Positions 41,381-52,018 are shown, numbered from the stretch's first letter. The stretch: 64,000 bases of DNA from an uncultured Alphaproteobacteria bacterium (GCA_949493535.1 CASZWJ010000007.1:1-64000); one strand, 5' to 3'. Notes: a model not told the origin generated them from the sequence alone. Made by a program: numbers and translations.

Positions 41381-43948
41381 ATGCAGATAGCAAATTTTAG
41401 AGAATATATTTCTGTTTTAAGGGAAATTTATACCGGTGAAGCCATGGCTGAAACCGGAAGCTATTACTATGCCCTAATGTCTTCCGGCAAAGATTTGGCT
41501 GAGAAAAAAGCCGAATTAAAAAAGAAAATCAGCCGTTTAAATGAAAGAATACGCAAACAGGCCGTCAAAATAAAAGAAATGCAAGATAAAAAAACGGCCG
41601 GTTTGCAAATGGCACAACTGAAAAAAGCAAAACAAAATCTGGTTACCTTGTTAAAAGAGCAGCAAAACGGCGACCATTTTAATGTTTTAAGCGAAGAAGC
41701 CAAAATCTGCGTTTGCAGCGGTTTTCTTCTGCAAAAATATCTGACGACAGAATTAATAAAAAACAACCCCCTGCACTTTCCCGTCAATGAAAACGGCAAC
41801 TTGGCCGTCGACACATCCTTATTGCGCCAATCGGATATTTTCCATGAAGCCGGACACATAAAAGACTTCGTAGCATCTTATATTGCCCATTATCCGGAAA
41901 AAGTAAAAACCCCCGGACACTTCAAAACCATGCTCAACGGCGTCAACAGCTGGCAGGAACTTTTAAACTATGTCGAAGATTTTTTTGAACAACTAAACGA
42001 CAATGAATTTTTGAAAGACGGACCAAACAAAGCCAGCCGTCTCGGTTGCGAAGTCATAATAAAATTTCCCGAAGAAAAACTTCAACTTGTCCGCCTGCAT
42101 ACGGAAAAAGCGCTTGATTATGAAACAGACAAAATGAAACATTGTGTCGGAAAAGGCGGCTATGATAAAAGCGTAAAAAACGGAACAAAGCATATTTACT
42201 CTCTTCGTGATATGAATAAAGACGGAGAATGGCTGCCGCACGCAACCATAGAGTACTGCGAAGGGAAAATAAAACAAGTCAAAGGCTATGAAAATAAAGA
42301 CATTCCCGAGCAATACATTCCCGTTGTCCGCAAAGCGGTTTTTCACATTCTCGGCAGTCAGGATATTTCCCAACTTTATAAAGAAAACAAACTGTCCGAC
42401 CTTGAAAAATGGGGCTACATTTTAGATATTAATAATCAGCCCCACGATTTGTACAATATCTGCCAACCGATACACCTTCGGCATTTAAATTCAGACAGTT
42501 CTAAATTAAAATTAATCCCCAAGCATCTGCTTCATTTAGACACCCTGACGATGAATAGCAATATAGATGAAAATACAATAAAACTATTGCAGCAATTTCA
42601 CAAAATTGACCGCATTGATATATACAACACCATTCCTGTTGTTTCTAATCCCATGGCAGCAAGAAACATACTATGGAAATACATTGGCGACACATCTATG
42701 GAAAATATTGCGAAGAGGATTGGTAAAAACCTTCTCCGCAAAATCGGTTTTATTTTTGATGTAAACACCAATCTTCACGACCTTTTAAATCTGCGCGAAG
42801 AAATACAAATACATTCAATAGAACAAAATTCCGAATTTATCAAATTCATCCCTGACAATATGGTAAGTGCAAAAACATTTACCGTCACTTCCGACATTGA
42901 TGAAAAACTGGCCGACACATTAAAAAAATTCAAAAATATAGACAAGCTGAACGCCGAATATAATATAACCATATCAAACCCTTTGAACGCAAGAAACATC
43001 CTTTCTGATTACATCCCTTTATTGGATGACACACTCACCAAAAAACTCGGATACATCCCCAGGTGGAATCCTGATGCCTCTTACTCTCCGGCCAAAATCG
43101 AAAGATTAATCGAAAAAACACAGGAACAGAATATCTCTCACCCCGAAATATTAATAGACGTAATCAATCTCCAAAATGAAGAGAAAATAGAATGCATCAA
43201 TACTAAAGATTCGTTATTTCCTTTAATTAACCATAAAAAAATAACCGTCAAAAAAGTTCACATAGAAGAAAAAATCGCACCGGAAACAATTGACAAAATA
43301 AATAATCTGGCCGGCATACATTACCTTATTATCAAAAATGCTGATTTTGCAGATGTAAAGTCTTTAGATTTCAGCCGGATCAATTTTCTTCAGACACCGG
43401 ATACCCATAAGAAGGATATAGGCTTCTTTTTAAATGATGAAATGTTTTTAGAAGGAGAAAGCATACCTTATTTTATTACGGACAGAGCCGTCACATTTAA
43501 TGCCTGCACAAATCTGCCGCCATTGACAAGCATTAAATTTCCACATAATGTAAAGCATATAATGATTTCTCCGCAAGAAAAAAAAGCCTATACTCTGCCT
43601 GATTTCAGAAAATATCCTGAGTTGGAAAGCCTGCAACTTAATAACATGGACTTGTCGGAAAACACAAACATATACCTGCCCAAAGGCCTTAAATATTTGG
43701 CTTTTTACAACTGCAAGTTCGGACAAGAAATAAACATGGATTTGAGCGCATTTACGCAATTGGAAATATTACGGCTGAATGAATGTGACTTAAGCGGAGT
43801 TGATAATGTCGCTGTTCCCCAAAGTTTGGAACTGCTGTCCAAGGAAAACATAAAACTAAAAAAAGGCGTCGAATTACCGAAAATCAAATCTAAAACATCA
43901 AACATAAAATATTTTCTTAACAGCATTCAGACTGTTAACGCCAGATAG
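41381..43948 (+). CDS. PcfJ-like protein with LRR-like C-terminal region
   Basis: About 855 residues. An N-terminal coiled coil (~30-95) is followed at ~residues 260-330 by a PcfJ-type signature: DKMKHCVGKGGYDKSVKNGT, HIYSLRD, ATIEYCEGKIKQVKGYENKD. The C-terminal half has irregular repeats with Leu/Ile periodicity (LLHLDTLTMNSNIDENTIK; LKYLAFYNCKFGQE; LEILRLNECDLSG). PcfJ was first named from an enterococcal conjugative plasmid; function unresolved. Start ambiguous (an upstream TTG is also in frame); no Shine-Dalgarno. Confidence 0.75.
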   Translation: MQIANFREYISVLREIYTGEAMAETGSYYYALMSSGKDLAEKKAELKKKISRLNERIRKQAVKIKEMQDKKTAGLQMAQLKKAKQNLVTLLKEQQNGDHFNVLSEEAKICVCSGFLLQKYLTTELIKNNPLHFPVNENGNLAVDTSLLRQSDIFHEAGHIKDFVASYIAHYPEKVKTPGHFKTMLNGVNSWQELLNYVEDFFEQLNDNEFLKDGPNKASRLGCEVIIKFPEEKLQLVRLHTEKALDYETDKMKHCVGKGGYDKSVKNGTKHIYSLRDMNKDGEWLPHATIEYCEGKIKQVKGYENKDIPEQYIPVVRKAVFHILGSQDISQLYKENKLSDLEKWGYILDINNQPHDLYNICQPIHLRHLNSDSSKLKLIPKHLLHLDTLTMNSNIDENTIKLLQQFHKIDRIDIYNTIPVVSNPMAARNILWKYIGDTSMENIAKRIGKNLLRKIGFIFDVNTNLHDLLNLREEIQIHSIEQNSEFIKFIPDNMVSAKTFTVTSDIDEKLADTLKKFKNIDKLNAEYNITISNPLNARNILSDYIPLLDDTLTKKLGYIPRWNPDASYSPAKIERLIEKTQEQNISHPEILIDVINLQNEEKIECINTKDSLFPLINHKKITVKKVHIEEKIAPETIDKINNLAGIHYLIIKNADFADVKSLDFSRINFLQTPDTHKKDIGFFLNDEMFLEGESIPYFITDRAVTFNACTNLPPLTSIKFPHNVKHIMISPQEKKAYTLPDFRKYPELESLQLNNMDLSENTNIYLPKGLKYLAFYNCKFGQEINMDLSAFTQLEILRLNECDLSGVDNVAVPQSLELLSKENIKLKKGVELPKIKSKTSNIKYFLNSIQTVNAR

Positions 43949-43988
43949 ATTTCAAAATAATTATTGTGTAACTTCAAAAAAGTAAATT

Positions 43989-44546
43989 ATGAACGAATTA
44001 TCAAGCAAAACGAACATCATTTTCAAAATGATAACGATGTTCCTGTCAAAACAAGAGTGTGAAAACCTGATACAGTTTCTGAGCAGGCATTACGGCATAT
44101 CCTTGAATGATGATGCCAAACCATCAAAAGAAATGGCGAAAACCGCCGAGCCTAAACAACCGGCTTCCGAAGAACCGGCCCCAAAAACCGAAAAGCAGGA
44201 TTTTCCGCTTGAGGTTGTTTACTTCAACGGCAACAGGTCTTTCAAAAGGATACACGGCGCAAAGGCTATCGGTATCATAATTCCCGAAACAAGCAAAGTG
44301 CTTTATTTTGATGGCAGCGAAAACAGCGGAACCAGACATCAGGCGCTATCATACATCAAAAACCTGCCCTACAAATTCAACTGGCATCTAATGTCGAAAA
44401 AAGAGGCCGTAAAAATCCAAAAGCACCTTGAGCAAGTCAACGCAACCCTCAAACTGATCAACGGCCTGCCAATCAGCGACAAAAACTATATGCTGGCCGA
44501 TGACAATCAGCGCGCGGGGTATGTCCGTTACACGGCTTCTCTCTGA
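43989..44546 (+). CDS. Hypothetical protein with Lcl/DUF1566-like end
   Basis: 185 residues. A linker rich in Pro/Glu/Lys (~residues 38-70) separates an N-terminal helical part from a C-terminal domain with FNWHLMSKKEA, LKLINGLPISDKNYMLADD, AGYVRYTASL. That end shares its pattern with the AT-hook protein at 17477-18589 and loosely with Lcl/DUF1566 domains (Trp-x-Leu, Asn-Leu, Ile-Gly, closing strand). It begins 40 nt after the PcfJ-like gene and has no Shine-Dalgarno (AAATTATG). Confidence 0.6.
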   Translation: MNELSSKTNIIFKMITMFLSKQECENLIQFLSRHYGISLNDDAKPSKEMAKTAEPKQPASEEPAPKTEKQDFPLEVVYFNGNRSFKRIHGAKAIGIIIPETSKVLYFDGSENSGTRHQALSYIKNLPYKFNWHLMSKKEAVKIQKHLEQVNATLKLINGLPISDKNYMLADDNQRAGYVRYTASL

Positions 44547-44565
44547 CAGACATCTTCAAAACAAA

Positions 44566-44600
44566 AAAAACAGCAGGATTAAACCCCTGCTGTTTTTTTG
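44566..44600. terminator. Bidirectional terminator
   Basis: AAAACAGCAGG-attaaa-CCCCTGCTGTTTTTTT between the convergent unknown gene and the RND pump gene. Confidence 0.88.
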
Positions 44601-44603
44601 TAT

Positions 44604-47600
44604 CTAGCGATAATTATCACTAAGTTTGGCAGTTCCTCGTTTAATCGCCCTCTTATTGATTTTGCGGCGCAAAATATTCTCTTCGTCAAAAATCTCACCG
44701 ATAACGGCAAACATCATCGGCACAAACAAGGTCGCCACAAAAGTTGATAAAATCATGCCGCCGATCATGCCGGTACCGATTGCGTGGCGGCTTCCGGCGC
44801 CGGCACCGGTCGAAACAGCCAGAGGCAAAACACCGAAAGTAAAGGCCAATGAGGTCATCACAATCGGGCGAAAACGCAGTTTGGCGGCTTCTGTCGCCGC
44901 CTGGGCATAAGTCAAGCCTTCCTGAACTTTCATTACGGCAAATTCAACAATCAAAATCGCATTTTTAGCCGCCAGACCGATTAAGGTCACCAAGCCGACT
45001 TGGAAATACAAATCATTTTGAATCCCGCGGATATACGTTGCCAGCAAAGCGCCCAAAACCGCAAACGGCACGGAAAGGATAACCACAAAAGGCAATGACC
45101 ATTTTTCATATTGCGCCGACAAAATCAGGAAAATCATAATCAAACCGAAAACAAAAGCCTGAGTTGAAGCGCCTCCGGTTAATTTTTCCTGATAAGCCGA
45201 GCCGACCCAAGACAAAGCATAATCATCGCCCAAGACCTGTTCTGCCACTTCTTCCATGGCTTTAATTGCCTGGCCGGAAGAATATCCGGCCGCCGGATCG
45301 CCCATAATCTTAGCTGCCGGAAAGATATTGAAACGGTTAACCAATTCAGGCCCCGTCACTCTCTCTACTTTAATCAGCGTTGACAGCGGCACCAATTGCC
45401 CGTTATTTGATTTAACATAGACATAGCGCAAGTCATCCGGCGTACGGCGAAACTTAGACTCAGATTGCAGTGTCACGCGGAAATTACGCCCCATATAAGT
45501 AAAATCATTAACGTAAAGGCTGCCGAAAGTCGACTGCATAACCGCATAAATTGCATTAATCGGCACATTCAGCATCCTTGCTTTTTCCCTGTCCAAATCA
45601 ATACGATACTGCGGCGTACTGACGGAAAAAGTTGTTTTAACATTAGCCAGCTCGGGCCTTTTATTGGCGGCATCAATAAATTCCTGAGTTTTCGTCATCA
45701 GTTCTTTAGGCGTCCGCCCCGCTTTATTTTGGATATAGCCTTCAAAACCCCCGGTCGTGCTCATTCCCATAATCGGCGGCATACTGAATGCATAACCGAT
45801 TCCTTCCGGCTGGCTCATGCCCATTCCGGTAAACACGCCGGCCAAAGCTTCCGCAGATTGTCCGGCTGTTTTACGCTGTTTCCAATCCTTAAGGGTCACA
45901 AAGCTGATACCGGAATAGGTATTCTGGCTGGAAGAAAGCATGTTAAAACCGTTAATCGTCAACACGTCTTCCACATTCGGATTATTTTTAACCATATCCG
46001 AAACCTTACCGGTAAACTTACTGGTGCGAGACAATGAAGAAGCCTCAGGCATGCTGTAAGCAACCATAAGATTTCCTTGATCCTCATTCGGAACCAAACC
46101 GCTCGGAATAATCTTAAACAAACCGAGAATTACCAAAATCACCGCGGCAAAACTCAAAACAGCCGTTTTTCGGTGCTTAAGAAAAAATTCGACACCGACA
46201 ATATACCACTCGGTCACTTTATCAAAAAATCGGTTAAACCATTTGAAAAAGCCTTTCGGTTCCTTATGCCCGTGGTTAGGCTTAATAATCAAGGCGCACA
46301 AAGCCGGCGTCAGCGTCAATGCCACAAGAGCCGAAATCAACACCGAAACGGCAATTGTAACGGAGAATTGCTTATACATAACGCCGGTCATACCTCCGAG
46401 AAAGGCAATCGGCAAAAAGACCGAAGACAAAACCAGCGCCACGGCAACAACCGGTCCGGAAACTTCTTCCATGGCTTTAATGGCAGCCTCTTTCGGCGAT
46501 AAATGTTCTTCGCTCATCAGCCTTTCGACATTCTCCAACACAATAATCGCGTCATCAACCACGATACCGATCGCCAAAATCAAACCGAACAATGTCAACA
46601 GATTAATCGAAAAGCCCAAAACATACATTCCGGCAAAAGCGCCGATAATGGAAACCGGAACCGCCAAAATCGGTATCAGCGTCGCCCGCATATTCTGCAA
46701 AAACAAATACACAACGGCAATTACCAATAAAACCGCTTCAAAAAACGTATGTATAACCTCATTAATCGAAACATTCACAAACAATGTCGTATCATACGGA
46801 ATCTCATAGGTTATTCCCTCGGGAAAACTCTTTGACAATTGCGCCATCTTTTCTTTTACCAAATCTGCCGTTTCCAGTGCATTGGCTCCCGGCTGCAAAT
46901 AAACGGCAAAAGCAACGGAAGGCTTGCCGTTAAACGTTGAATTAACACTATATTCCTGAGCGCCGAGTTCAATGCGGGCAACATCTTTAAGACGCAGCAT
47001 GCCGCCTTTTTCATCACTTTTCAGAATAATGTTGCCAAATTCTTTTTCATTAACCAAACGCCCCTTGGTATTCACAGAATAAGTAAAGGCTACGCTCTCG
47101 TCCATAGGCTCTTGCCCGAACTGTCCGGCAGCAAATTGCGAGTTTTGTTCCTGAATGGCGGAAATCACGTCTTGCGGCGTCAGATTATAATCCGCCAGCT
47201 TATCGGGAGACAGCCAAATCCGCATGGAATAATCCTGATTGGCAAACAAAGAAGCGCTGCCCACACCTTTGATACGTTTAATTTCATCAAGAACATTCAA
47301 TAATGCATAGTTAGATACAAAAACCGTATTATATTGCGCCGATTCGGAACGCATGGTGATAACCTGCAGAATGGAATTTGACTTCTGTTCAACCGTCACG
47401 CCCTGTTTTGTCACCTCGGGAGGCAGTTTTGAGGCCGCAGCCTGAACTTTGTTATTCACATCAATCGTCGCCTGATCGGGATTCGTACCGATATCAAAAA
47501 CCACGCCGATTGTCAGATAACCCGATGACGTTGCGTTTGAATACATATAAATCATATTTTTGACGCCGTTTATCGCCTGCTCAATCGGAGCTGCCACCGT

Positions 47601-47780
47601 ATCCGCCAAAACTTCTGCCGTTGCGCCCGGATAAACGGCCGAAACTTGAATTTCCGTCGGAACGATATTCGGATATTGTTCAATCGGCAAAGCTTTCATA
47701 GCCACCAAACCGGCCAAAACAATAATCAGCGACAGCACCGTCGCAAAAATCGGGCGTTCAATAAAAAACTTCGAAAACAT
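44604..47780 (-). CDS. RND efflux transporter, HAE1 (AcrB/MexB) type
   Basis: 1058-residue inner-membrane pump. N-terminus FSKFFIERPIFATVLSLIIV, transmembrane segment 4 with the proton-relay Asp pair (LILAIGIVVDDAIIVLENVERLM), and C-terminal GLAAKNAILIVEFAVM. Length and topology (two sets of six helices with large periplasmic loops) are full size. Drug or bile-type substrates are expected for HAE1 pumps, inferred only. It lies 15 nt downstream of its adaptor. The channel protein is absent from the window. Confidence 0.96.
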   Translation of the reverse strand: MFSKFFIERPIFATVLSLIIVLAGLVAMKALPIEQYPNIVPTEIQVSAVYPGATAEVLADTVAAPIEQAINGVKNMIYMYSNATSSGYLTIGVVFDIGTNPDQATIDVNNKVQAAASKLPPEVTKQGVTVEQKSNSILQVITMRSESAQYNTVFVSNYALLNVLDEIKRIKGVGSASLFANQDYSMRIWLSPDKLADYNLTPQDVISAIQEQNSQFAAGQFGQEPMDESVAFTYSVNTKGRLVNEKEFGNIILKSDEKGGMLRLKDVARIELGAQEYSVNSTFNGKPSVAFAVYLQPGANALETADLVKEKMAQLSKSFPEGITYEIPYDTTLFVNVSINEVIHTFFEAVLLVIAVVYLFLQNMRATLIPILAVPVSIIGAFAGMYVLGFSINLLTLFGLILAIGIVVDDAIIVLENVERLMSEEHLSPKEAAIKAMEEVSGPVVAVALVLSSVFLPIAFLGGMTGVMYKQFSVTIAVSVLISALVALTLTPALCALIIKPNHGHKEPKGFFKWFNRFFDKVTEWYIVGVEFFLKHRKTAVLSFAAVILVILGLFKIIPSGLVPNEDQGNLMVAYSMPEASSLSRTSKFTGKVSDMVKNNPNVEDVLTINGFNMLSSSQNTYSGISFVTLKDWKQRKTAGQSAEALAGVFTGMGMSQPEGIGYAFSMPPIMGMSTTGGFEGYIQNKAGRTPKELMTKTQEFIDAANKRPELANVKTTFSVSTPQYRIDLDREKARMLNVPINAIYAVMQSTFGSLYVNDFTYMGRNFRVTLQSESKFRRTPDDLRYVYVKSNNGQLVPLSTLIKVERVTGPELVNRFNIFPAAKIMGDPAAGYSSGQAIKAMEEVAEQVLGDDYALSWVGSAYQEKLTGGASTQAFVFGLIMIFLILSAQYEKWSLPFVVILSVPFAVLGALLATYIRGIQNDLYFQVGLVTLIGLAAKNAILIVEFAVMKVQEGLTYAQAATEAAKLRFRPIVMTSLAFTFGVLPLAVSTGAGAGSRHAIGTGMIGGMILSTFVATLFVPMMFAVIGEIFDEENILRRKINKRAIKRGTAKLSDNYR

Positions 47781-47795
47781 GGTTTATTCCTTCTG

Positions 47796-48950
47796 TTATT
47801 CAGCCGTTGTCTGTATTGCTTCTTGAGGGTTGACTGTCATTCCCGGGCGGATTTTCATCAAACCGCTGATAATAATTTTATCGCCGGGCTGCAAACCGCT
47901 ATCAATAATCCACCCGCCGGTTTGAGTTCTCAAACCGGTCTGGACATTGACGCTTTCAACAATATTTTTATCATTAACTTTATACAGATATGCCCCGTTG
48001 GCACCCTGCATGACAGCCTCTTGCGGAACGACTAAAGCATCAATGCGGGTTAAGCCTTCCATAACCAGACGCAGGAACTGTCCGGGACGCAAACGTTTTT
48101 CAGGATTGGGGAAGACCGCCCGGAGTTTAATGGTGCCGGTTTTTTCATCAACATTCGGCGTCACAAAGTTAATCTCGCCTTCCAAAGGATACAGCTTATC
48201 ATTGCCGAATTTGACACGCGCCTTAACCTCACTCTTGTTTTCGGGATTTTTGACTTTGCCGCTGTCAATCATATTGGCCAAAGACATCATTTCATTTTCA
48301 GAAGCAGAAAAAATAACATAAATCGGGTCTAGTTGCGTAATTGAAGTAAGTAAACTGGATTCTCCGGTTGCTGAAATCAAACTCCCTTCGGATTGGGCTT
48401 CCATACTTGTAATGCCGCTGATCGGCGCCCGAACGGTCGTATAATCCAGATTCAACTGGGCAGCATCAACTTCAGCTTGGGCTAATTGTACGGAAGCAGC
48501 CAAAGAATCAAGGTTTGCCTTAGCTTCGTCTCTTGCCTTTTCGCTGGCATACTTTTGTTTATAAAGTTCTTCCGTACGTTTCCACTGCGTTTCGGCATTT
48601 TTAAATTCGGCCCTGACCTGCGCCAATCTGGCTTTGGTCTGATTAAGCGTTACTTCAAAAGGCTTGGGGTCAATCTGAAACAAAACGCTGCCTTCTTCAA
48701 CTTCAGAGCCTTCAACATAATTCCTTTTAAGCAAAATTCCGCCAACTCTCGCCCGAACCTCCGTTTCTTTGGAACCTTGGGCTCTGGCGGCAAATTCAAA
48801 ACTAAGCGGTACGTTTTGCGGCTCAACGGCAACAACCTCTGCCGTAGGAACCATTGCAGCCGGCTGAGCTTTCTGCTTGTCTTCATCTTTGCAGCCGGCA
48901 ACGGATAAAAACATTAAAGCAACAGCCAATACCTTATTACGCAATAACAT
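47796..48950 (-). CDS. RND efflux periplasmic adaptor (AcrA/MexA type)
   Basis: 384-residue membrane fusion lipoprotein (lipobox SVAGC). Lipoyl halves RARVGGILLKRNYVEGSEVEEG and RAPISGITSMEAQSEGSLIS surround a helical hairpin (~residues 100-165), followed by beta-barrel (RLRPGQFLRLVM) and membrane-proximal domains. Pairs with the downstream pump gene as an operon. Confidence 0.95.
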   Translation of the reverse strand: MLLRNKVLAVALMFLSVAGCKDEDKQKAQPAAMVPTAEVVAVEPQNVPLSFEFAARAQGSKETEVRARVGGILLKRNYVEGSEVEEGSVLFQIDPKPFEVTLNQTKARLAQVRAEFKNAETQWKRTEELYKQKYASEKARDEAKANLDSLAASVQLAQAEVDAAQLNLDYTTVRAPISGITSMEAQSEGSLISATGESSLLTSITQLDPIYVIFSASENEMMSLANMIDSGKVKNPENKSEVKARVKFGNDKLYPLEGEINFVTPNVDEKTGTIKLRAVFPNPEKRLRPGQFLRLVMEGLTRIDALVVPQEAVMQGANGAYLYKVNDKNIVESVNVQTGLRTQTGGWIIDSGLQPGDKIIISGLMKIRPGMTVNPQEAIQTTAE

Positions 48951-49186
48951 CGATAAAACCTCTTTAGTAAAATTTTGTAAAAACTACCATTAAATGTACA
49001 ATATAATAATGAAATTACTATCTCTTTTTCAAACTATCGGCATTTGTGGATATCTTAGAATGTATCTAATACTTAAGATTTAGTTATCATGCCCTCTCAT
49101 TGAAAAAACTCGCCGAACAATTAGTTCTATCATGCAAGATAATCGCAAATAAAAAAATATAAACATCTCAAACAAGGAGAAATAAT

Positions 49187-49774
49187 ATGACAACTCAAGG
49201 CGTACGCTACCCTACCTTTGCATTTATCACCGGCGGTGCCGGACAGGCCGATGACGGTATCCCCCCGCAGCCGTTTGAAACATTCTGCTATGACTCTGCA
49301 TTGCTTCAGGCTCGAATTGAAAACTTTAACGTCGTTCCTTACACCTCTGTTTTGCCGAAAGAATTATATGGCAAAATCCTGCCGATTAACGACAAGATTG
49401 TCAGCCAGTTCAAACATGGCGCCGTATTGGAAGTCATCATGGCCGGCCACGGTGCCAGCCGCGATGAGCACAAGGCCATTGCAACCGGTTTGGGCGTTTG
49501 CTGGGGCAAAGACAAAAACGGCGAACTGATTGGCGGCTGGGCTGCCGAATATGTTGAATTTTTCGACACTCAGATTGACGATGAAATCGCCAAAGGCCAT
49601 GCGGAAATGTGGCTCAATAAATCTTTGAACCATGAACTCTCAATCCGCGGCGTTGAAAAACATTCAGAATTCCAAATGTGGCATAACTATGTCAACATCA
49701 CGCAGCAGTTCGGCTACAGCCTGACTGCCATGGGCTTCCTGAACTTTGAACACGCAGATCCGGCTCAGGCTTAG
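49187..49774 (+). CDS. aaxB: Pyruvoyl-dependent arginine decarboxylase (AaxB-like)
   Basis: 195 residues. Converts arginine to agmatine and CO2, consuming a proton. The precursor self-cleaves at Thr53-Ser54 in PYTSVLP to create the pyruvoyl group; the family's catalytic Glu is Glu82 in [13 protein letters not shown]. Stretches such as [20 protein letters not shown] and [20 protein letters not shown] are close in pattern to the chlamydial AaxB branch rather than archaeal PvlArgDC. AAGGAG precedes the ATG. The next gene is an arginine/agmatine-type antiporter. Confidence 0.9.
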   Translation: MTTQGVRYPTFAFITGGAGQADDGIPPQPFETFCYDSALLQARIENFNVVPYTSVLPKELYGKILPINDKIVSQFKHGAVLEVIMAGHGASRDEHKAIATGLGVCWGKDKNGELIGGWAAEYVEFFDTQIDDEIAKGHAEMWLNKSLNHELSIRGVEKHSEFQMWHNYVNITQQFGYSLTAMGFLNFEHADPAQA

Positions 49775-49868
49775 TTTCTGTCAATCGCAACAAACTGCCG
49801 TATCTGTTATCAAAACTGGCAAAGTTCAATAAACAATACGGCAGTTTTATCATAATAGGATAAGAAAA

Positions 49869-51353
49869 ATGGCACAAAAACATATTATAACGGCTACCCC
49901 TGCTCCGGCTCCGGTAAAAACCGGCTTGGGCGTTTTTGCGCTTGCGGCAATCGTTGTCAGCTCCATGCTCGGCGGCGGCATTTACAGCCTGCCGCAAAAC
50001 ATGGCGGCCGGCGCCTCTGCCGGAGCCGTGCTCTTGGCATGGCTGATTACAGGCATCGGCATTTATTTCATCGCTAACACTTTTCGTATTTTGTCTGTTG
50101 CCAAACCTGATTTGACAACAGGTATTTACATGTACAGCCGCGAAGGCTTCGGCCCTTATGCAGGCTTTACGATCGGTTGGTCTTATTGGCTCTGCCAAGT
50201 TTGCGGCAATGTCGGCTATGCCGTCATCACCATGGATGCGCTCAATTATTTCTTCCCGCCTTATTTTGCGGGAGGAAACAATTTAGCGTCAATCATCGGC
50301 GGTTCAATCATTATTTGGGGCTTTAACTATCTGGTCTTAAAAGGCATACGCCAAGCCAGCATTGTCAACACCATCGGCACGGTTGTAAAAATCGTTCCGC
50401 TGATTTTGTTTATCATAATCATGGCCTTTGTTTTCAGCCCTGCAAAATTTGATTTTGACTTCTGGGGCGAATCAATTGCCGCGCAAACCAGCCTCGGCGG
50501 GTTAAGCACTCAAATTAAAAGCACGATGCTTGTCACGCTTTGGGCTTTCATCGGCATTGAAGGCGCCGTCGTCATGTCAAAACGCGCAAAATCTCCGGAT
50601 GCCGTCGGCAAAGCCACTTTCTTGGGCTTCGTCAGTTGTCTGGCAATTTATGTTCTTTTGTCACTGCTGCCCTTCGGCTATATGACACAGAAACAGTTGG
50701 CTGCCGTACCCAACCCGTCAACAGCCGGCATTCTTGAGCCTGTAGTCGGACGCTGGGGCGCTTGGATGATGAACATCGGCCTCTTGGTTTCCGTTTTGAC
50801 CAGCTGGCTGGCTTGGACAATGGTAACGGCTGAAATTCCGCAGGCCGCAGCACAAAACGGCACATTTCCTCAAGAATTTGCCAAAGAAAACAAATACGGT
50901 TCGCCGGCAGTTTCTTTGTGGATTACCAGTGCCATGATGCAGTTGTTTATTCTGTTGGTTTATTTTTCAAATAATGCTTGGAACACAATGCTCAGCATTA
51001 CCGGCGTCATGGTATTGCCCGCCTACTTTGCTTCCTGCGCATATTTATGGAAAATCTGCGCAGACGGCGAATATCCGGCAAATCTGCCCGTCAAACGTTC
51101 AGAAGCTTTGATAACCGGTGTCCTCGGCGCAATTTACGGTTTGTGGCTGATTTATGCCGCAGGACTGAAATATTTGCTTTTGGCAGATGTGATCGTTGCT
51201 TTGGGAATTCCCGTTTTCATCTGGGCTCGCAGACAATCTGCTCCGAATGAAAAAGCCTTTACCGGCAAAGAAAAAGTTATGGCCTGTATTTTAGGTTTGA
51301 TCGCCCTCTGGGCTGTCTATGCCTTCTCTCGCGGCTTAATAACTTTGAACTAA
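49869..51353 (+). CDS. aaxC: APC-family arginine/agmatine (or arginine/ornithine) antiporter, AaxC-like
   Basis: 494 residues, about 12 membrane helices. The first helix has the APC substrate motif [16 protein letters not shown]; helix 3 has [17 protein letters not shown]; helix 6 has [14 protein letters not shown], matching the ArcD/AaxC/AdiC group. Placed 94 nt after the decarboxylase, it should exchange external arginine for internal agmatine. The exact substrate pair (agmatine versus ornithine) rests on context. Confidence 0.88.
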   Translation: MAQKHIITATPAPAPVKTGLGVFALAAIVVSSMLGGGIYSLPQNMAAGASAGAVLLAWLITGIGIYFIANTFRILSVAKPDLTTGIYMYSREGFGPYAGFTIGWSYWLCQVCGNVGYAVITMDALNYFFPPYFAGGNNLASIIGGSIIIWGFNYLVLKGIRQASIVNTIGTVVKIVPLILFIIIMAFVFSPAKFDFDFWGESIAAQTSLGGLSTQIKSTMLVTLWAFIGIEGAVVMSKRAKSPDAVGKATFLGFVSCLAIYVLLSLLPFGYMTQKQLAAVPNPSTAGILEPVVGRWGAWMMNIGLLVSVLTSWLAWTMVTAEIPQAAAQNGTFPQEFAKENKYGSPAVSLWITSAMMQLFILLVYFSNNAWNTMLSITGVMVLPAYFASCAYLWKICADGEYPANLPVKRSEALITGVLGAIYGLWLIYAAGLKYLLLADVIVALGIPVFIWARRQSAPNEKAFTGKEKVMACILGLIALWAVYAFSRGLITLN

Positions 51354-51368
51354 ATATTATTTATAAAA

Positions 51369-51399
51369 GAAAAGCCCCTTTCGAGGGGCTTTTTCTTTT
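51369..51399. terminator. Bidirectional terminator
   Basis: AAAAGCCCCT-ttcg-AGGGGCTTTTT between aaxC and the convergent nitroreductase gene. Confidence 0.9.
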
Positions 51400-51410
51400 A
51401 TGGCAACTTC

Positions 51411-51926
51411 TTACCACATATTGTTATGAATTTTATGCTGTTTAAAACGGTCCTTAGGCTGCTTCGGCTCATCGGCGGCATAACCGATAACAACCAAAGA
51501 AAACGGCTGGATATGTTCCGGCATTTGAAAAAGCTTATGAAAAGCATTCATCCTTTCTTCTACTGGATAAATCCCGCACCAGCAGCTGCCTAATCCCTTG
51601 GCATGGGCTCCAAGCAGCAAATTCTCGGTTGCTGCCGCACAATCGCCAATCCAATACCCGTCATCATGTTGTTCCTGCAAATTTCCGCAAACGATAACGG
51701 CTAAACTTGCATCTTTCAAAAAAGAACAATACGGATGAATAGAAATAATCTTATTAAAAAGATTCTGATCATCAACAACCACAAACTCCCATGGCTGGGA
51801 ATTTCTGGCTGACGGGGCATGCATTGCCATATTCAGCAAGTCATCAACGTCCTTTTTGGAAATACGGTTATTTTTTTGAAAACTCCGCACGGAACGGCGG
51901 GTTAAAATTCCATCTTCTAAATTCAT
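51411..51926 (-). CDS. Nitroreductase-family FMN oxidoreductase
   Basis: 171 residues. FMN-binding RRSVRSF near the N-terminus, MAMHAPSARNSQPWEFVVV, GDCAAATENLLLGAHAKGLGSCW. Soluble NAD(P)H-dependent flavoprotein; physiological substrate not deducible. GGAGAAG lies a few nt before the ATG. Monocistronic, between two terminators. Confidence 0.92.
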   Translation of the reverse strand: MNLEDGILTRRSVRSFQKNNRISKKDVDDLLNMAMHAPSARNSQPWEFVVVDDQNLFNKIISIHPYCSFLKDASLAVIVCGNLQEQHDDGYWIGDCAAATENLLLGAHAKGLGSCWCGIYPVEERMNAFHKLFQMPEHIQPFSLVVIGYAADEPKQPKDRFKQHKIHNNMW

Positions 51927-51983
51927 TTTACTTCTCCTTGTTTGATGCTCTTAATATTTAAGAGCAACTGACACTGTTTGCAA

Positions 51984-52018
51984 CAAAAAAGGCTGCATTT
52001 TATTCATGCAACCTTTTT
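51984..52018 (-). terminator. Terminator of the DUF218-like gene
   Basis: AAAAAAGGcTGCAT and ATGCAaCCTTTTT with a TTTATTC loop, downstream of 52035-52910 on the minus strand. Confidence 0.75.

Noticed and set aside
49053-49081. Operator palindrome between the RND adaptor gene and aaxB
   Set aside because: ATCTTA...TAAGAT has 6-bp arms only in very AT-rich sequence and no second copy; too weak to call.
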